Shown here: positions 19,124-28,331 of the stretch, in pieces
Position numbering within the stretch: the stretch's first letter is position 1
Layout: the number at the start of each line of letters is the position of its first letter
Assembly (NCBI RefSeq): GCF_001422665.1
Contig: NZ_LMLU01000007.1
Location: 60,892 to 124,891, forward strand
Length of the DNA: 64,000 bases
Direction: 5' to 3'
Source: Arthrobacter sp. Leaf234
Lineage (GTDB): Bacteria; Actinomycetota; Actinomycetes; Actinomycetales; Micrococcaceae
Translations under genes and position numbers: made by a program
The notes under the pieces: model-generated
Database searches by the model: none
What the model was told of the DNA's origin: nothing
What the model saw: the letters and a program-made list of their open reading frames with translations, nothing else

Positions 19124-19806
19124 GCGCCCACCTCGGCGTCGGCCTGGACCCGGCCGGCAGCGCCCGCGGGAGTGCGCGGACCCCGGGTGGTCGACCGGGC
19201 GGAGCTGCGCGCGCCGTCCTGGCCGAGCCTGCGGAGGGTGAGTTTCAGGATCTGCCCCACGTCGCCGGTCGCGGCGACCTCGGGCGCCTCGGCGACGGCG
19301 GCGTCGATCGCCGCTCCGGCGTCCTTCTCGGACCAGCCGAGGCCCATCATGGCCGTGAGCACCTGGCCCTGCCAGGACTGCGCCGACACACCGGGCTTCG
19401 CCTCCAGCGGCACGAGCTTGCCCGCGAGTTCCAGCACGATGCGCCGCGCGCCCTTGGGCCCGATCCCGGGTACCTTGCTGAAGGCCTTGTCGTCGCCCGA
19501 CGACGCCGCGATGCGCACGGCATCCGGGGTGTGGACGGCGAGCACGGCCAGGGCCAGGCGCGGACCGACGCCGCTGACGGCGAGGAGCGTCTCGAAGACC
19601 TCGCGCTGGTCGGCGTCCTCGAACCCGAAGAGCGTCATGGAGTCCTCGCGCACGATCATCGCCGTCGCGACGCTGGCCTCCTCGCCCGTCCGCAGTCCCG
19701 CGAGGGTCTGCGGGGTGGCCTGGACCTGCATGCCGAAACCGTTGACGTCGATGACGGCGGAGTGCAGGCCCACGTGGGTCACTGTCCCGCGGAGGGAACT
19801 GATCAT
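19120..19806 (-). CDS. ruvA: Holliday junction DNA helicase subunit RuvA
   Basis: Tetrameric protein that recognises Holliday junctions and loads RuvB. The product starts with the family signature [13 protein letters not shown] and contains two helix-hairpin-helix motifs ([16 protein letters not shown] and [19 protein letters not shown]) and the C-terminal RuvB-binding domain. The C-terminal tail after about residue 195 is extended and basic. GGAG precedes the chosen ATG; an ATG 19 codons upstream does not fit the family. Length 228. Confidence 0.96.
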   Translation of the reverse strand: MISSLRGTVTHVGLHSAVIDVNGFGMQVQATPQTLAGLRTGEEASVATAMIVREDSMTLFGFEDADQREVFETLLAVSGVGPRLALAVLAVHTPDAVRIAASSGDDKAFSKVPGIGPKGARRIVLELAGKLVPLEAKPGVSAQSWQGQVLTAMMGLGWSEKDAGAAIDAAVAEAPEVAATGDVGQILKLTLRRLGQDGARSSARSTTRGPRTPAGAAGRVQADAEVGA

Positions 19807-19929
19807 GAGGAGCTCCAGAGGCACGTGCGGATGGATGGACCGGGCGCACCCGGTGTCGAACATACGTTCTAATGCACTACGGTACCGGCGTCACGCCGTG
19901 CGATCGAGCCGCCACACCGGGGGGCGGGC

Positions 19930-20499
19930 CTACCGGCGTCGGGCCCTGGCTTCCGCTTCCGCCCACAGGCGCTGCGCCGGCGTGAGCGAGCCGCCGGACG
20001 CCGCGGCGCCCTGCTGCCCCACTCCCCTGCGCCACGCGTGGGTGATGGCGAGGGCCAGCGCGTCGGCGGCATCCGCCGGCCGCGGAGGGGTGTCGAGGCG
20101 GAGGATCTTCGTGACCATCTTGGTGACGGCCACCTTGTCCGCCTGCCCGTTGCCCGTGACGGCCGCCTTGACCTCGGTGGGCGTGTGCAGGGCGACGGGG
20201 ATCCCGCGGCGGGCGGCCGAGACGATGACCACGCCGGACGCCTGGGCCGTCCCCATGACGGTGCTCACGTTCAACTGGCTGAAGACGCGCTCGACGGCGA
20301 GGACCTCCGGCTTGTGCAGGTCCAGCCAGGTGTCGACCGACTCGGAGATGACGAGCAGCCGTTCGTCCAGGCTGCGACCAGCCTCCGTCCCGACGACGCC
20401 GACGGCCACGAGCGTCGAGCGACGGTTCGGTTCGATGTCGACGACGGCCAGGCCGCACCTCGTCAGTCCGGGGTCCACGCCCATGACACGGTAGGTCAC
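19930..20499 (-). CDS. ruvC: crossover junction endodeoxyribonuclease RuvC
   Basis: Resolvase that cuts Holliday junctions. The 189-residue protein has the N-terminal [11 protein letters not shown] with the first catalytic Asp, LAVERVF with the catalytic Glu (residue 70), and DAADALALA near the C-terminus. The GTG start lacks a strong ribosome-binding site; an ATG five codons later (MGVDPG) is an alternative. It precedes ruvA by 123 bases without overlap. Confidence 0.95.
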   Translation of the reverse strand: MTYRVMGVDPGLTRCGLAVVDIEPNRRSTLVAVGVVGTEAGRSLDERLLVISESVDTWLDLHKPEVLAVERVFSQLNVSTVMGTAQASGVVIVSAARRGIPVALHTPTEVKAAVTGNGQADKVAVTKMVTKILRLDTPPRPADAADALALAITHAWRRGVGQQGAAASGGSLTPAQRLWAEAEARARRR

Positions 20500-20544
20500 A
20501 GGGCGGATCCGGTCAGCAGGAGGACGCCGCCGGGGTGGGCGATG

Positions 20545-21300
20545 TCAGTCGTCCTCGAGCTCGGCCAGGACCTCGTCCGAGAGGTTGGCGTTCGAGTAGA
20601 CGTTCTGGACGTCGTCGAGTTCCTCGAGGGCGTCCACGAGCTTCAGGAACTTGCGCGCTCCCTCGGCGTCCAGATCCACCTGCATGGACGGGACGAACTC
20701 GACCTCGTCGGTCTCGTACTCGATGCTGCTCGCGTCGAGGGCCTCGACGACCGCACGGAGATCCTGCGGCTCCGACACGATCTCGAAGGTGTCGGCCGAT
20801 TCCTTGACCTCGTCGGCGCCGGCGTCGAGCACGGACATGAGGAGCTCGTCCTCGGTGAGTCCGTTCTTCGGCAGCGTGACGACGCCCTTCCGGGCGAAGA
20901 GGTAGGCCACGGATCCGGGGTCGGCGATCGTCCCGCCGTTGCGGGAGATACCGAGCCGCACTTCCGAGGCAGCACGGTTCTTGTTGTCCGTGAGGCACTC
21001 GATGAGGAGCGCCGAGCCCTGGGGCCCACGGGCCTCGTACATGATGGTCTGGTAGTCGACGGCCTCGCCGAGCAGGCCCGCGCCGCGCTTCACCGCGCGG
21101 TTGATGTTGTCGATGGGCACGGAGGTCTTCTTGGCCTTCGAGACGGCGAGTTCGAGGCCGGGGTTACCGGCGACGTCGGCACCGCCCGCGCGCGCTGCGA
21201 CCTCGATGTTCTTGATCAGCTTCGCAAAGGACTTCGCGCGCTTGGCGTCGATCGCCGCCTTCTTGTGCTTGGTGGTTGCCCACTTGGAGTGCCCCGACAT
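20545..21300 (-). CDS. yebC: YebC/PmpR-family DNA-binding regulatory protein
   Basis: The 251-residue product starts with the diagnostic [14 protein letters not shown] and contains the [11 protein letters not shown] and [13 protein letters not shown] segments of the YebC family. Members act as DNA-binding regulators or, in recent work on related proteins, as factors easing translation of difficult sequences; which applies here is open. It lies between pdxT and ruvC, 2 bases after pdxT and 45 before ruvC, a neighbourhood common in actinomycetes. Confidence 0.95.
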   Translation of the reverse strand: MSGHSKWATTKHKKAAIDAKRAKSFAKLIKNIEVAARAGGADVAGNPGLELAVSKAKKTSVPIDNINRAVKRGAGLLGEAVDYQTIMYEARGPQGSALLIECLTDNKNRAASEVRLGISRNGGTIADPGSVAYLFARKGVVTLPKNGLTEDELLMSVLDAGADEVKESADTFEIVSEPQDLRAVVEALDASSIEYETDEVEFVPSMQVDLDAEGARKFLKLVDALEELDDVQNVYSNANLSDEVLAELEDD

Positions 21301-21302
21301 GC

Positions 21303-22370
21303 TTACGCTTCTCCTCTGATCATCCGGATAAAGAGTTCGTGGACCCGCCGCTCACCCGTCACTTCCGGGTGGAAACTCGTGGCCAGCAGGTTGCCCGAAC
21401 GCACTGCGACAATTCTAGCGACCGGCTCCAAGTCCGCTCCTGCGCCGTCCGTAGCACCGCCGGAGCCGTCGCTTGAGCCGCCACTTGAGCCGCCACTTGA
21501 GCCGTCGCTTGAGCCATCGCTCGAGCCACCGCCGTCAGCACTGTCACCGACGTCGTCCCGGGGTGCCGCCCGGGGTGTCCCGGCGGCGGGCACCTGCGCC
21601 AGCACCTCGACGCCGTCGCCCACCTTCTCGACCCAGGGCGCCCTGATGAAGACCGCGCGCACGGGGTCCCCGGCCGCGGCGGCACCCGTGGCCGCCAGCT
21701 CCGCGAAGTCGAGGTCGGTCTCGAAGGACTCGCGCTGGCGTCCGAAGGCGTTGCGCCGCACCACCATGTCGAGCCCGCCGAACGTCTGCTGCGGATTCCC
21801 CGAGCGGTCGGAGGCGGGATCGGCGATGACATCCGAGAGCATGATCATGCCCGCGCAGGATCCGTACACGGGCAGGCCGCCGAGGATCAGCTCGCGCAGC
21901 GGAGCGGCCAGCCCGAAGGTGCGCGTCAGCTTGTCGATGGTGGTCGACTCGCCGCCGGGGATGATGAGGCCGTCCACAGCGGCGAGTTCCGCCGGACGCC
22001 GCACCGTGACGGCGCGTCCGCCGAGCGACTCGATCGTCGCAATGTGCTCCCGTACGTCGCCCTGCACCGCGAGGACCCCGACGACGACGTCGCGCCGTCC
22101 GGCCGCGGCCCTCCCCTCCGTGATCGCGCGATCCCCGGAGACCGGGCGCCCGCCGGCCGGAGGCACGCCGACCGGACGCACGCCGGATCGACGGGTGTCG
22201 GCCGGCGCATCGATCGGCGCGTCGAACGGAGCGTCGAACGGAGCGTCGAACGGAGCGTCGAACGGAGCGTCGAACGGAGCGTCGAACGGAGCGTCGATCG
22301 GAGCGTCGATCGGCTCATCGGATACGGGGACCGACGTCGGCAGGGGCGCCGAGGAGGACGGGGAGGTCAT
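21303..22370 (-). CDS. pdxT: pyridoxal 5'-phosphate synthase glutaminase subunit PdxT, with repeat extension
   Basis: Glutaminase that feeds ammonia to PdxS for pyridoxal phosphate synthesis. The core (from about residue 95) shows [23 protein letters not shown], the nucleophile in [10 protein letters not shown] and the His/Glu pair in SFHPEVTGE. At 355 residues it is far longer than the usual ~200: an N-terminal extension of about 94 residues includes six DAPF repeats, and a Ser/Gly/Asp-rich insertion of roughly 45 residues precedes the final domain segment. No start codon lies near the core, so the extension is probably translated. TAGAAT ends 6 bases before the ATG, suggesting a leaderless mRNA. 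PdxS is about 9 kb away. Confidence 0.93.
   Translation of the reverse strand: MTSPSSSAPLPTSVPVSDEPIDAPIDAPFDAPFDAPFDAPFDAPFDAPFDAPIDAPADTRRSGVRPVGVPPAGGRPVSGDRAITEGRAAAGRRDVVVGVLAVQGDVREHIATIESLGGRAVTVRRPAELAAVDGLIIPGGESTTIDKLTRTFGLAAPLRELILGGLPVYGSCAGMIMLSDVIADPASDRSGNPQQTFGGLDMVVRRNAFGRQRESFETDLDFAELAATGAAAAGDPVRAVFIRAPWVEKVGDGVEVLAQVPAAGTPRAAPRDDVGDSADGGGSSDGSSDGSSGGSSGGSSDGSGGATDGAGADLEPVARIVAVRSGNLLATSFHPEVTGERRVHELFIRMIRGEA
21464..21523 (-). repeat. imperfect 12-bp tandem repeat in the pdxT insertion
   Basis: Five diverged 12-bp units of the AGCCGTCGCTTG type lie head to tail and encode the Ser/Gly/Asp-rich insertion of PdxT. The unit length preserves the reading frame. Confidence 0.85.
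22207..22314 (-). repeat. 12-bp tandem repeat encoding DAPF units of PdxT
   Basis: Six exact copies of GCGTCGAACGGA (22219-22290) are flanked by three one- to three-base variants (GCATCGATCGGC, GCGTCGATCGGA, GCGTCGATCGGC). On the coding strand they encode Asp-Ala-Pro-Phe/Ile. Exact copy identity suggests recent expansion. Confidence 0.95.
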
Positions 22371-22471
22371 CCCTCGATTCTAGGTCGTCGGCCGGGCGTA
22401 GCCGCCCCGGCCGGGAGCGCCTCGTCCCCCGCCTCGCGGGAAGAACGCCGGCCCGGCGATATCGTGGAGGC

Positions 22472-23743
22472 ATGAATCCCCTTCCAGTCCTCGTGGGCAA
22501 GGCCGTGCGCATCGCGTCCCGCCTGCGCGGCGGCGGCTCCGCCCTTCCCGGCCTCGTGGTCGAGCGCCTCGACCCCGGGTTCATGGCCCGCGCGCTGTCC
22601 ACCCTCCCCCGCGGCGTCGTCGTCGTCAGCGGGACGAACGGCAAGACGACCACCACCAAGATGGTGGTGGAGCTCCTCGAGGGCCAGGGCCTGAAAGTCT
22701 TCACCAACCGCACCGGCAGCAACTTCACGCGCGGCGTGGCCGCCGCACTGCTCGGCGAGGTGGACTGGCGCGGCCGCCTGACGGCGGACGTCGCCGTGCT
22801 CGAGCTCGACGAGGCGCACGCGGTGCACTTCGTCAAGCTCGTCCCCCCACGCTTCTCCCTGCTCCTCAACGTGCTCCGCGACCAGCTGGACCGCTTCGGC
22901 GAGATCGACGCCACCACGCGGCTGCTCGAGCGCATCGCCCTGGCCACGACGGGCACCGTCGTGCTCAACCGCGAGGACCCGCGCGTCGCCGGTATCGCCT
23001 CATCGGTCACGACCGCCGACGTCGTCTATTTCGGCCTCGACGCATCACTGCGGAGCACGTTCCCGAACGACGACGAACTCCGCGGCGCGGCCGGCACCGC
23101 TCCCGCCTCCGCCCTGCCCGCTGACGTGGTCCTCCGCTCGGTCGACGGTAAGTCCGCCGAGTTCGAGGCGGACGGCACGGTGACCCGCACGGATCTCCGC
23201 CTCCGGGGCGTCTACAACATCTTCAACGCGGCCGCCGCGCTCGCTGCGGCGCGGACCGTCATGGCCGGAACCGCCGACGACGACCGGTTGTACGCGTCCC
23301 TGGCCGCCGTCGAGCCCGCGTTCGGACGGGGCGAGAGCCTCGTCGTCGACGGCCTTCCCCTGGAACTGGTCCTGGTGAAGAACCCGAGTGGCTTCCGGCT
23401 CGGGCTGAAGTCGTTCGATCCTGCCGGCTGCGCGACGATGATCGCGATCAACGACAACTACGCCGACGGGCGCGACATGTCCTGGCTCTGGGACGTCGAC
23501 TTCGACTCGCTCGGACTCGGCGGCGTAGAGATGGTCAGCGGCGTCCGCGCCTACGACATGGCGCTCCGGTTGAAGTACGACGACGTCCGCGTGGGCGCCG
23601 TCGAGACCGACATCCCGGACGGGCTCAAGCAGTTCATCGGCGGTTCGGCGGGCCACCCCAAGCGCATCTTCTGCACCTACACGGCGATGCTCGCCGTGCG
23701 CCGCGAACTCTCCAAGATCACGAAGGTCGAGGTGGTCTCCTGA
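22472..23743 (+). CDS. murT: lipid II isoglutaminyl synthase, MurT subunit
   Basis: Mur-ligase-like subunit that, with GatD, amidates the D-Glu alpha-carboxyl of the peptidoglycan stem. The 423-residue product has the ATP loop GTNGKTT (residues 54-60), the middle-domain LDEAHAVHFVKLVPPR and the C-terminal MurT signature with INDNYADGRDMSWLWDVDFD. The zinc-ribbon cysteines found in many MurT proteins (Staphylococcus, Streptococcus) are absent: only two Cys occur in the whole protein, both elsewhere. GGAGG precedes the ATG. The stop overlaps the gatD start (TGATG). Confidence 0.93.
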   Translation: MNPLPVLVGKAVRIASRLRGGGSALPGLVVERLDPGFMARALSTLPRGVVVVSGTNGKTTTTKMVVELLEGQGLKVFTNRTGSNFTRGVAAALLGEVDWRGRLTADVAVLELDEAHAVHFVKLVPPRFSLLLNVLRDQLDRFGEIDATTRLLERIALATTGTVVLNREDPRVAGIASSVTTADVVYFGLDASLRSTFPNDDELRGAAGTAPASALPADVVLRSVDGKSAEFEADGTVTRTDLRLRGVYNIFNAAAALAAARTVMAGTADDDRLYASLAAVEPAFGRGESLVVDGLPLELVLVKNPSGFRLGLKSFDPAGCATMIAINDNYADGRDMSWLWDVDFDSLGLGGVEMVSGVRAYDMALRLKYDDVRVGAVETDIPDGLKQFIGGSAGHPKRIFCTYTAMLAVRRELSKITKVEVVS

Positions 23744-24513
23744 TGACCGATGCACCGTCCGCCAGCCACCTCAGCGAGGCTCCTGCCGATCCGGCGAAGG
23801 GGACGCTGCGCATCCTGCAGCTGTACCCACGGGAGATGAACATCTACGGCGACTACGGCAACGTCCTGGTCCTCAAGCAGCGGCTCGCCTGGCGCGGTTA
23901 CGGCGCCGAGATCCTCGAACACAACGCCGGCGACGCCTTCCCCGCGGACATCGACGTCATCATCGGTGGCGGCGGACAGGACAGCGGACAGGTGGTCATC
24001 CAGGACGACCTCCAGTCGATCGCTCCGCGTCTCCGCGAGCTCGCGGAAGACGGTACGCCGATGCTGCTCATCTGCGGTCTGTACCAGCTCTTCGGGAGGG
24101 AGTTCCGGACACACGACGGCACCGTGATCCCCGGGATCGGCGTGCTGGACCTCGAAACCCGGGGTGGCACGGAGCGATTGATCGGCAACGTCGTCGCCAC
24201 CAGCGAGGAATTCGGCGACATCCACGGCTACGAGAACCACAGCGGACAGACCTTCCTCGGCGAAGGCGTCAGGCCGCTCGCGACCGTCGTCAAGGGCGCG
24301 GGCAACAATGCTGAGGACGAGCATGAGGGGGCGCGCTACCGGAACATCGTGGCGAGCTATCTGCACGGCTCGCTCCTGCCCAAGAACCCGGCCATCGCCG
24401 ACTTCCTCCTGCGCACCGCCGCCGAGCGCAGGTTCGGTTCCTTCGACGCCGACGGCCTGGACGATTCCCTGGCCGATCTCGCGCGCCGCCACGCCGCCGA
24501 GCGCCCCCGGTAG
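23743..24513 (+). CDS. gatD: lipid II isoglutaminyl synthase, glutaminase subunit GatD
   Basis: Class I glutamine amidotransferase supplying ammonia to MurT. The 256-residue product carries the nucleophile Cys111 in LLICGLYQLFG and the catalytic His208 in VASYLHGSLL, with the expected GGGGQDSGQ loop upstream. The start overlaps the murT stop, so the two subunits are translationally coupled. Its ~20-residue N-terminus before TLRILQLYP is likely disordered. Confidence 0.95.
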   Translation: MTDAPSASHLSEAPADPAKGTLRILQLYPREMNIYGDYGNVLVLKQRLAWRGYGAEILEHNAGDAFPADIDVIIGGGGQDSGQVVIQDDLQSIAPRLRELAEDGTPMLLICGLYQLFGREFRTHDGTVIPGIGVLDLETRGGTERLIGNVVATSEEFGDIHGYENHSGQTFLGEGVRPLATVVKGAGNNAEDEHEGARYRNIVASYLHGSLLPKNPAIADFLLRTAAERRFGSFDADGLDDSLADLARRHAAERPR

Positions 24514-24650
24514 GACAGCACGGGCGAGCCGCCGTCAAGGGTCCTCTCCTCCGGAGCGTCGGCTCCGACCGGCCGGTAGCGTGCCGAGGGACGGGCCCGG
24601 CCGGGTCCGTGAACCCTCTGGATCCCCTCCGGATCCGCGGAAGGAGCATC

Positions 24651-25010
24651 ATGGCCAAGGGAGTAGCAACCGTCTGGGTCCCCGTCGAGGACATGGACCG
24701 GGCGCTGGCCTTCTACCGGGACACCCTGGGACTGGACGTCAGCATGCAGGAGGACGAGTGGGCCGAGATCGACGCCGGCGGGCTCACCATCGGCCTCAAC
24801 GCACGGGAGGCCACCCATGGCGGAGCAGGCGGCGGAGCCGTCATCAGCCTCGAGCCGGAAGGCTCCATCGAGGACGAGCTCGAGCGCATCGCCGCCCGGG
24901 GTGGAGCGTCCGTGGAGGGCGACATCAGCGAGTACCCGTGGGGTCGCATCCTCCCGTTCAAGGACAGCGAGGGCAACGACCTCCAGCTCTACACGCCCCC
25001 GAACGGCTGA
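24651..25010 (+). CDS. VOC (glyoxalase/bleomycin-resistance fold) protein
   Basis: Small single-domain protein of 119 residues with the vicinal-oxygen-chelate pattern: VATVWVPVEDMDRALAFYRDTLGLDV at the start and LPFKDSEGNDLQLYTP at the end. Members bind a metal and act in detoxification, resistance or ring cleavage; the substrate is unknown here. AAGGAG sits ideally before the ATG; an upstream in-frame ATG lacks such a signal. Stands alone. Confidence 0.85.
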   Translation: MAKGVATVWVPVEDMDRALAFYRDTLGLDVSMQEDEWAEIDAGGLTIGLNAREATHGGAGGGAVISLEPEGSIEDELERIAARGGASVEGDISEYPWGRILPFKDSEGNDLQLYTPPNG

Positions 25011-25094
25011 CCTGCGGACGACGTGGACCCGACGCCGTGCCCGCCCGACTCCGGGGCGGGCACGGCCGGTGTCCGGGCGGACCTCGCTCCGGCC

Positions 25095-25157
25095 TCCAGC
25101 GCCTTCTGCTCCGGGGTCCAGCGGACTTCGCCCTGGCGTCCAGCGCCTTCTGCTCCG
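25095..25157 (+). repeat. 19-bp direct repeat in the intergenic region
   Basis: TCCAGCGCCTTCTGCTCCG occurs at 25095 and again at 25139, 44 bases apart, in the 261-bp gap between the VOC gene and the membrane-protein gene. No further structure was recognised in the gap. Confidence 0.8.
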
Positions 25158-25271
25158 CCGGCTGGGCGTGTTCTCCTCCGCCGGACGGGCGGCCATCCTC
25201 CGCGCGGAGGACACCGGGATCAGCACGAGGGCGGATGCGCCCGCGCCGGGCGGGTCCGTAGCGTGGATCCC

Positions 25272-25883
25272 ATGTCGCCGAAGACCACACCTCCCCTCCC
25301 GCTCTTGGCCGATCTCCTGTCCGGGCTGGGCATCATCCTCTGGTACGCCCTGCCCGACTACACCACGAGCAGGCCGGTGCGCGTCGTCGCCAAGACGATG
25401 ATCCTCACCGCCAGTGCGGCCTACGGGATCGCGGCGATGAGACGCGGCAGGCTTTCACCCGGCGAGGACACTGCACCGGAGCCGGAGCCCGGCGACCCGG
25501 GTGTCGCCGCCGATCCTCCATCACCCCGGTCGACCACCGATGGACGCTCGGGCACCCACCGGGGCCCGCGCTTCCGGTCGTCGATGCGCCACCCCGTACG
25601 TCACCCGGTGGTGCTCACGGGAGCAGCGGTGGCTTTCCTCGGCGGAAGCGTCGCGCTGACGGTCGGAATGGAACGGCTCGTCTTCGGTGTCGGGGAGCGC
25701 CTTGCGGACAGAGGCACGCGGCTTCCGCATACCCGCATCGGCCTGGTCCTCGGCGTGGGCAGCACGGCTGCGACCCTCGGCGCGGAGGCGTTCAGGACGC
25801 GCAACCGCCCAGGCACGGACAGCCAGGACCCCGCTCGCCACGGGAAGGACAGCCTGGACCGCGCTCGCCGCCACGTGGGGTGA
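25272..25883 (+). CDS. hypothetical four-helix membrane protein
   Basis: Product of 203 residues, not recognised as a known family. Hydrophobic segments: about 10-30 (LLADLLSGLGIILWYALPDY), 40-56, 118-145 (VVLTGAAVAFLGGSVALTVGM) and 162-178. A polar Pro/Ser/Arg-rich linker of about 55 residues separates the two helix pairs. The C-terminal tail is charged. No SD is seen, but TAGCGT ends 7 bases before the ATG, consistent with a leaderless start. It ends 44 bases before the convergent TPR gene. Confidence 0.65.
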   Translation: MSPKTTPPLPLLADLLSGLGIILWYALPDYTTSRPVRVVAKTMILTASAAYGIAAMRRGRLSPGEDTAPEPEPGDPGVAADPPSPRSTTDGRSGTHRGPRFRSSMRHPVRHPVVLTGAAVAFLGGSVALTVGMERLVFGVGERLADRGTRLPHTRIGLVLGVGSTAATLGAEAFRTRNRPGTDSQDPARHGKDSLDRARRHVG

Positions 25884-25927
25884 AGGCCGGCCGTGACCGT
25901 GCCGCGGAGGACGGACGTCACGTCACG

Positions 25928-26461
25928 TCACTCAGGGCGATCCATGACAGGCTGCGGGGACGAGCCGCGGTCCGGCGTCGTGCTCGGCAGCTCGTCGGCG
26001 TAGGCACCGAGGGCTCGCCGGTAGCCGTCGAGCGTCGGGATCAGGGCTGCGAGTGCGGTGCGCAGGGCATCGCCATAGCGTCCCTCGTCGTAGAGCGCGA
26101 GGGCCAGGAAGGCCTGACGCGCCGCCTCGTCGGCCTCCGTCGCCGGCATCGACTCGAGCATCCGCACCGCCTCGGCCGACGCGCCGACGTTGCGCAGGGT
26201 GCTGGCCAGCTGGATGACCACGCGGGTGGCGCGCTCGCCCTCGAGACCCGCACGGATCGCCGCACGATAGAGGGGGATCGCCTCGTGTTCGAGACCGAGG
26301 GCGTCGTGCACGCCGGCGTACTCGAAGAGGGCTGCCGCATCGCCGTCAGGCCGCACGGCGGCCAGGTCCCGCATCCGGACGAGGGATTCCTCGGGACGCG
26401 TGTCGTCGAACTCCTGCTCCCAGTAGGTCCCGATCTGCTGTTCCCAGGTCTGCTCGTCCAT
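25928..26461 (-). CDS. tetratricopeptide repeat protein
   Basis: Soluble 177-residue protein with two to three TPR-like helical repeats: ALFEYAGVHDALGLEHEAIPLYRAAIRAGL, QLASTLRNVGASAEAVRMLESM and AFLALALYDEGRYGDALRTALAALI. This pattern matches short TPR proteins of actinomycetes, probably protein-binding. No partner is indicated by the neighbours. The ATG was chosen because it begins the conserved-looking MDEQTWEQQIGTYWEQ; no strong ribosome-binding site is visible. Confidence 0.8.
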   Translation of the reverse strand: MDEQTWEQQIGTYWEQEFDDTRPEESLVRMRDLAAVRPDGDAAALFEYAGVHDALGLEHEAIPLYRAAIRAGLEGERATRVVIQLASTLRNVGASAEAVRMLESMPATEADEAARQAFLALALYDEGRYGDALRTALAALIPTLDGYRRALGAYADELPSTTPDRGSSPQPVMDRPE

Positions 26462-26503
26462 CCGGCAACCCTGCCACAGCCGATGTCCCCTTGCAGGCCG
26501 TCC

Positions 26504-26543
26504 ACGCAGAGAGGCCCCCGCCGGAACGGGGGCCTCTCTGCGT
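26504..26543 (-). terminator. strong hairpin between hydrolase and TPR genes
   Basis: A perfect 17-bp inverted repeat (ACGCAGAGAGGCCCCCG and its complement) with a 6-base loop lies 11 bases after the stop of the alpha/beta hydrolase gene. It lacks a U-tract but is probably its terminator. Confidence 0.82.
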
Positions 26544-26554
26544 TCATCCCACCA

Positions 26555-28129
26555 TCAGGGGATCCTGCTCTGCGCGGCGTCCCTCTGCAGCTCGCGTGCG
26601 TCGTAGGCGGTCAGGAACCCTTCACGTTCGAGGCTGCGTGCGCTGTCCTTGACCGCCTTCACGTAGGCTCCGTGGTTCCGGTAGAGGCTGTCGATCACCG
26701 TCTGGGACAGCGGGCGCTCGTATCCTGCGATGAAGCAGAAGGACGCGCCCGTCGCCGTGCCGTACCAGGTGCTGGTGGGCGCGTCGAGGAACGGCGAGCG
26801 GAGGCCGCCCTGCACGTTGCCGAACCGGTCGAGGACCGGCGCGCCGTTGCGCACCAGGATGGGCTCCGCGTGGGGAGGCGCGACGCCGTCGCGCACCCAG
26901 GCGTCGAGGTTCCGCAGCGCTGCGTTGAAGAAGATCGAACTCGGGAACCGGCTGCGTGGCCCCTCGTTGCAGGATGCCGGCGGGACGGCGCGGTCCGCGG
27001 CGAGGATGTCTGCGGAGGACGCCGAGAACGTGAGCTCGTCGGGGGTCGCGTGGCCGGCGCCTGCCATCTCGTAGTGGCGGTACTGGTCGCCCGGCGCATC
27101 GCTGTCCTCCCGGCGGGAGCCGATGCCGAGGAGATAGTCGGACTGCGACATCATGCGCATGATGGGCACGCCGACGTCCCTGAACTGGCGGCGGACGTCG
27201 GTGGCCGGTGGCGCGGGCTCGCACTGGTTCATGGGGTACGCGCCGGCGAAGGCGCCACCGGCGACGGCGACGAGGTAGGCGTCGTAGATCGGCGCTCCGT
27301 CCGACTCGACGACGAGCGGGTGCACGCCGTTGATGTAGTTCACGAGGAAGCCACCGGTCTGGGAGTAGCCGAAGCCGTAGGCGTGCTCCACGCGGGTTGT
27401 CCGCGCGCCGTAGCGCAGCGGGTTCGTGGCGTCGTCGCTCCTCAGCCAGGCACCCACCTGCGAGTAGATGTCCCAGATCAGGCCGTTCTCCGTCGTCCTG
27501 GAGGAGTCGGCGGCGACCGTGGCGCAGTTCGCCGGATCGGTCAGGGGCAGCGGATTGGCGAAGGACAGCGAGGCGTACCGCTCCGCGTCGAAGTTCTTCA
27601 GCGCCTCGACGGCGATCGGCTTGGCGGTGATGCCCACCCAGGCGTCACCGTTGGCGACGATCTGCTCCTGGGCCACGGCCCAGCCGATGTTGAGGTCGAA
27701 GAGGTTGCTCGGATTGAGCATCTCGACGACCACGTTGCCGCTGAACGCCTGGCCCCTGGCCGGCTTACGGACCAGTACGCGGGTGCTGTACGGGGCGTCG
27801 GGGGTCCGGATCTCGGCGGGCCCTGCCGCAGGCCATGTGTAGACGTTGGAGGTACCGCTCACGAGGTACTCCTCCTCCACGTACCCGAGGCGGGCGAGGT
27901 CCTGCGGGACCTCCTGGTGGTCCGCCGCCCCGAAGGGGTAGGACTCCGCCGTGGAGGCGAGGGGGCCCTCGACGGCCGGGATCGGCGTCGTCCCGTCGGC
28001 GGCGAGGGGGGCGACGACGCGGGCGGGAGCCGGCGGTGGTGCCGCTACTGCCGGGACGGCTGCGACGGTGACGCCGCTGAGGGCCAGCGACAGTGTCAGC
28101 AGGACGGATGTTCGGGAACGGGTTCTCAT
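26555..28129 (-). CDS. secreted alpha/beta hydrolase domain protein
   Basis: Exported protein of 524 residues. The N-terminus is a Sec signal peptide (basic MRTRSR, hydrophobic VLLTLSLALSGVTVAA, Ala-x-Ala-like cleavage near residue 30). The body resembles the actinobacterial alpha/beta hydrolase domain family: nucleophile elbow GFGYSQTGGF, and a late GAGHATPDE that may carry the catalytic His. Substrate unknown; an esterase or lipase-like role is plausible. AAGGAG precedes the ATG. It is divergent from the M3 peptidase gene. Confidence 0.8.
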   Translation of the reverse strand: MRTRSRTSVLLTLSLALSGVTVAAVPAVAAPPPAPARVVAPLAADGTTPIPAVEGPLASTAESYPFGAADHQEVPQDLARLGYVEEEYLVSGTSNVYTWPAAGPAEIRTPDAPYSTRVLVRKPARGQAFSGNVVVEMLNPSNLFDLNIGWAVAQEQIVANGDAWVGITAKPIAVEALKNFDAERYASLSFANPLPLTDPANCATVAADSSRTTENGLIWDIYSQVGAWLRSDDATNPLRYGARTTRVEHAYGFGYSQTGGFLVNYINGVHPLVVESDGAPIYDAYLVAVAGGAFAGAYPMNQCEPAPPATDVRRQFRDVGVPIMRMMSQSDYLLGIGSRREDSDAPGDQYRHYEMAGAGHATPDELTFSASSADILAADRAVPPASCNEGPRSRFPSSIFFNAALRNLDAWVRDGVAPPHAEPILVRNGAPVLDRFGNVQGGLRSPFLDAPTSTWYGTATGASFCFIAGYERPLSQTVIDSLYRNHGAYVKAVKDSARSLEREGFLTAYDARELQRDAAQSRIP

Positions 28130-28331
28130 GGGTGCTCCTTCTCGGGACCGGGCTGCGCTGCCCGGCGTGCTCCGCGGCAACCGGCTCCTGTGCCGGCCGC
28201 CCCTGTCCTGGTGGCGCCCCCGGAAGGACGCCGATCATCAGGCAGCGAAGCATTCCCGACCCTAGGGAGCGTGATCCGGACGGGTCAAGGGTGGTGCGCA
28301 TACGTGCAACAACGTGCAAAAGTTAGTTCTC

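Noticed and set aside
25095-25157. 19-bp direct repeat considered as an attachment or transposon target site
   Set aside because: The copies are 44 bases apart with nothing mobile between them and no integrase or tRNA nearby.
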